Below, piece after piece: positions 14,217 to 16,598 of a DNA stretch of 16,598 nt. Under the pieces are notes generated by a model. The model searched no databases. It was not told where the DNA came from and saw only the letters and a list, made by a program, of their open reading frames with translations. The position numbers and the translations under genes were made by a program. The first letter of the stretch is position 1. The number at the start of each line of letters is the position of its first letter. This DNA comes from Methanobacteriota archaeon (GTDB lineage Archaea; Halobacteriota; Halobacteria; Halobacteriales; Halalkalicoccaceae). The stretch is taken from positions 1,928 through 18,525 of the forward strand of contig JADFQH010000020.1 in assembly GCA_022561895.1 (NCBI GenBank), read 5' to 3'.

Positions 14217-14918
14217 ATGGTTGACGTCAATCGCTACGATTCGATGGAGGGACAGGTCGCACTCGTGACCGGGGCGACGCGCGGAATCGGCGAGGAGATC
14301 GCAGCCCAGCTTAGGGCCGTGGGCGCGACGGTGTACGCTGGCGCTCGTGATCCCGCTGATATTACAGCCAGCGATCAGAACCCGGTTGAACTCGACGTAA
14401 CGGACGACGAGATGACGAAACGAGCCATCGACCACATCGCCGCACAAGCGGGACGGTTGGACGTTCTCGTGAACAACGCCGGGGTCGGCGGAGCGAGAGC
14501 ACCGCTTCACGAGAACAGGATCGAAGAAATCGATACGACGCTTGCGGTGAACCTCCGCGGACCGCTCGTCCTTGCGAAACTCGCCCTCCCACTCCTGTTG
14601 GAACGTTCAGGCGGCCGGGTGGTGAACGTCTCGTCGGGAATGGGCGCGCTCGGCGAAGGGATGAGCGGAACCTACCCATCGTATCGCGTGTCAAAAGCCG
14701 GACTCAACGGTCTGACGACGTATCTCCACGGCGAATATGAGGAGGACGGATTGATTACGAACGCAGCTTGTCCGGGCTGGGTGCGGACGGAGTTGGGATC
14801 GCAGGACGCACCGAGAAGTCCTGAAGAAGGGGCTGACACGCCGGTCTGGCTTTCGACGTTCCGCCCCGGAAGCACGTCGGGACGGTTCTGGCGCGATCGG
14901 GAACCGATCGAGTGGTAA
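14217..14918 (+). CDS. Classical short-chain dehydrogenase/reductase
   Basis: 233 aa from ATG at 14217. The cofactor motif TGATRGIGEE is at 18-27 and DVLVNNAGVGG at 82-92, followed by NLRGPLVLAKLALPLL. The catalytic set is Asn in the NLRG helix, Ser140 (VNVSSGMG) and Tyr156/Lys160 (YRVSK), so the enzyme is probably active. PGWVRTELG (186-194) is the usual cofactor/substrate loop. The VSSGMGAL...YRVSKAGLN pattern resembles carbonyl-reductase-like SDRs. ARDP after the second strand (43-46) suggests NADPH use. The substrate is a carbonyl or alcohol not defined by sequence. Length is normal. Divergent from the epimerase-like gene; the small membrane protein gene follows after 68 bases. Confidence 0.92.
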   Translation: MVDVNRYDSMEGQVALVTGATRGIGEEIAAQLRAVGATVYAGARDPADITASDQNPVELDVTDDEMTKRAIDHIAAQAGRLDVLVNNAGVGGARAPLHENRIEEIDTTLAVNLRGPLVLAKLALPLLLERSGGRVVNVSSGMGALGEGMSGTYPSYRVSKAGLNGLTTYLHGEYEEDGLITNAACPGWVRTELGSQDAPRSPEEGADTPVWLSTFRPGSTSGRFWRDREPIEW

Positions 14919-14986
14919 TCGAAGATCGAGATAAAAGAAGCCAATTGATTCAATATTCTGTACATACCATAAAAAAGACAGTCGCC

Positions 14987-15418
14987 ATGCCCTCGCTAAA
15001 GGACGTTCTCGATACGTTGGGAAACGAACAGCTTCGAACCGCAACCCTGCTCGGACTCGCTTCGATCCCGTTTGCTATCGCCGTGAACTGGACGGCAAGC
15101 CCCGACTCCGTTTCGGGAACGCCCCTGATCGTCGCCGCCACCATCGCCGGATGCGAATACAGAACGAGGCCGATCAAGAGTCCGCACGCGGGTGGACAGG
15201 CCGCACTCGTCGGTTCGATTCCGATACTCGTCTGGTGGACGGTACACACAGCGATCGAGTTCGCGTCCGCTTTAGAGGGAGCAGCCTTCGGTGTGGGACT
15301 GGTCGTGATCGTTCTCGGTATGCTATTAATGACTTTCGTAGGGATAATCGGTGGCGCCATCGGTGGGTGGTCAAAGGGCCTAATCACTCGCGTACAGCCG
15401 ACCGGTGCTGAAAGCTGA
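14987..15418 (+). CDS. Small Gly/Ala-rich membrane protein (DUF5518-like)
   Basis: 143 aa from ATG at 14987; an upstream open stretch from 14912 overlaps the SDR end and is polar, so it is not used. A soluble, charged N-terminus (MPSLKDVLDTLGNEQLRTAT) leads to four hydrophobic segments at about 20-36, 48-60, 73-95 and 102-133. The last contains LMTFVGIIGGAIGGWSKG. The Gly-zipper-like final helices and the PLIVAATIAG...GGQAALVG pattern recall haloarchaeal DUF5518 proteins, a match made from memory. The function of that family is unknown. An AATATTC box near 14951-14957 lies about 33 bases upstream. It converges with the peroxiredoxin-like gene, 24 bases apart. Confidence 0.68.
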   Translation: MPSLKDVLDTLGNEQLRTATLLGLASIPFAIAVNWTASPDSVSGTPLIVAATIAGCEYRTRPIKSPHAGGQAALVGSIPILVWWTVHTAIEFASALEGAAFGVGLVVIVLGMLLMTFVGIIGGAIGGWSKGLITRVQPTGAES

Positions 15419-15442
15419 TCGTTCGTTTTGAAAACATACCGT

Positions 15443-15919
15443 TCAAACCGGATCTTCGAACTCGTTGCGGATGAAGTACCGAACCCAGTTCCCGTAGGTT
15501 CGGTCCGCGAAGTCCTCGGCGACCTGCTCGTAGCGAACCGTTCCCTCCTCGTCGATCACGTAGACGCCCGAGATCCCGGTCAGGCCGTGGCTCGTCTCCT
15601 CGGTGCCGCTGTACTGTTCTGCGACCTCGCCATCGGGATCGGCGAGTAGCTGAATGGCGAGATCGTAGCGGTCGCGCATTTCGGTGACCTTGCCGAGCGG
15701 GCTGGTGACGACGGGGAGGATATCTACGTTCTCGTGGAACCAGAGATCGTAGGAGACCTCGCTGAACGTTTTCAACTGTTCGGCACAGAAGCTACACCAG
15801 TGTCCGCGGTTAACGATGACCACTGCGGGACCATCTTCGAGAGTGTCCGAGAGCGCAACTGGTTCGCCAGCGGTGCTTTCGAGCGTGAACTCCGGTGCGG
15901 ATTCGCCTTCGAGTGACAT
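15443..15919 (-). CDS. Peroxiredoxin-like / thioredoxin-fold protein (AhpC/TSA family)
   Basis: 158 aa from ATG at 15919. The opening EGESAPEFTLESTAGEPVALSD is the usual redoxin N-terminus. VVIVNRGHWCSFCAEQLKTFSE (33-54) has Cys42 and Cys45 in a CxxC arrangement at the start of the first helix, the site expected for a peroxidatic or disulfide-exchange Cys. DILPVVTSPLGKVTEMRDRYDLAIQLLADPDGEVAEQYSG, then ISGVYVIDEEGTVRYEQVAEDFADRTYGNWVRYFI, completes the thioredoxin fold, with no signal peptide. It likely reduces peroxides or protein disulfides in the cytoplasm; the exact reaction is not readable. A weak CTAAGTAG box lies about 26 bases before the ATG. Single gene. Confidence 0.9.
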   Translation of the reverse strand: MSLEGESAPEFTLESTAGEPVALSDTLEDGPAVVIVNRGHWCSFCAEQLKTFSEVSYDLWFHENVDILPVVTSPLGKVTEMRDRYDLAIQLLADPDGEVAEQYSGTEETSHGLTGISGVYVIDEEGTVRYEQVAEDFADRTYGNWVRYFIRNEFEDPV

Positions 15920-15999
15920 ACTCGATACGAGGCGATCGCACTACTTAGGGGGCCGCCCCTTTTGCGTTCGTAGCACAAAACCGGAGAATAATCGTGAGG

Positions 16000-16598
16000 T
16001 TATCGGTCTCGGTAGTAGACGTTGCCCCGGACGACGACGAGGTTCGGCGATTGAAACGCCCGTGGGTGACGGACCCGATCGACGATCTCCGTGGATTTCC
16101 GCCGGAACGTCGCCCACTTACAGAGCCAGAAGCCGAAGGCGATCACGGCAAATCCTAGCATAGTTGCTTCGGTGACCGGCTCGCCGAGCAGCGCCCAGCC
16201 GCTCGTCGTCGCCACGATGGGTGTCGCGTAGTTCACGAGACTCGTCTCGATCGGGCCAACCCGTTCTTGAAGATCGAAGTACGCGAGATAGCCGATCGCG
16301 CTTGCGAACACCGCGAGAAACACGACCGCGCCGAGGGCTTCAGCCGTTGGCTCTACATTCGTAAGCGTTTCACCCGGATGGATCGCGCTCGTCAGATGCA
16401 AGAACAGCGCGCCGACGGCCATCATCCATGCCTGCAACGGAGCCATTGCCAGTGTCGTGCGCATCCGAACGGTGAGCACCGCGCCGAGCGCGAAGCTGGT
16501 CGCGCTCGCAACAAGTAGCGCGATTCCATACAGCTGGCCGCCCGCGAGCGCTTCGGGACCGGGCTGGGCGATGATTCCCACACCGAGTAAGCCAAAAA
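16000..16598 (-). CDS. EamA/DMT-superfamily transporter, C-terminal part (cut by window end)
   Basis: The frame runs off the right edge without a start: the last codons before the edge read FGLLGVGIIAQPG, the end of the first EamA half. About 199 codons are visible. The second EamA repeat follows: GIALLVASATSFALGAVLTVRM, WMMAVGALFLHL, ALGAVVFLAVFASAIGYLAYFDLQ, and SLVNYATPIVATTSGWALLGEPVTEATMLGFAVIAFGFWLCKW. The C-terminal tail of about 30 residues is basic and hydrophilic (FRRKSTEIVDRVRHPRAFQSPN), longer than usual. A GTG at 16581 could look like a start but lies within the transporter fold. Substrate unknown. Confidence 0.88.
   Translation of the reverse strand, partial: FGLLGVGIIAQPGPEALAGGQLYGIALLVASATSFALGAVLTVRMRTTLAMAPLQAWMMAVGALFLHLTSAIHPGETLTNVEPTAEALGAVVFLAVFASAIGYLAYFDLQERVGPIETSLVNYATPIVATTSGWALLGEPVTEATMLGFAVIAFGFWLCKWATFRRKSTEIVDRVRHPRAFQSPNLVVVRGNVYYRDR

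Noticed and set aside
15425..15435. Short palindrome GTTTTGAAAAC between convergent genes
   Set aside because: Five paired bases with a one-base centre cannot form a stable hairpin; too weak to call a terminator.

Overview
The window looks like chromosomal sequence of a halophilic archaeon (class Halobacteria). The reasons are high GC, acidic proteins, two exported proteins with twin-arginine signals, an archaeal sn-glycerol-1-phosphate dehydrogenase (egsA, which makes the archaeal lipid backbone), and several genes with a TATA-like box 24-29 bases before the start codon, the pattern of leaderless haloarchaeal transcripts. I cannot name the genus.

Layout. Positions 1-3100 hold a copper-type cluster: a partial Tat lipoprotein, a CopC-CopD fusion with a His-rich C-terminal part, a tandem winged-helix regulator, and a divergent small His-containing membrane protein. 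The lipoprotein and CopC-CopD genes each have the same 22-base motif upstream, a candidate shared operator. Positions 3110-6602 hold a glycosyltransferase, a four-helix membrane protein and an S9-family serine peptidase. Positions 6603-7618 hold a two-gene unit that looks like a toxin-antitoxin module: a winged-helix protein followed 4 bases later by a TumE-like protein, with an 11-bp inverted repeat over its TATA box. It is separated from a convergent DMT/EamA transporter by a compact bidirectional terminator-like hairpin. Positions 8610-12262 hold a YihY/BrkB membrane protein, a cysteine-rich Tat-exported lipase-like hydrolase, egsA, and a multi-helix membrane protein.

Positions 12300-13062 are the most unusual part. 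An intact DUF433-type antitoxin gene is followed by a wrecked DUF5615 (PIN-like, COG4634-type) toxin gene. The toxin has ATA where its start is expected, an 80-base near-perfect palindrome sitting inside it directly after the ITND..DF motif, and an in-frame TAG further on. The two toxin pieces on either side of the palindrome are still in one frame. The palindrome looks like a MITE-type element, or at least an unexplained mobile or structured insertion.

Positions 13123-16598 hold an extended SDR/epimerase-like protein, divergent from a classical SDR oxidoreductase, then a small glycine-rich membrane protein, a thioredoxin-fold peroxiredoxin-like protein with a CxxC site, and the C-terminal part of a second EamA transporter cut by the window end. 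I see no rRNA, tRNA, CRISPR array or complete insertion sequence. Family names given as DUF numbers are from memory of sequence patterns and were not checked by a search.
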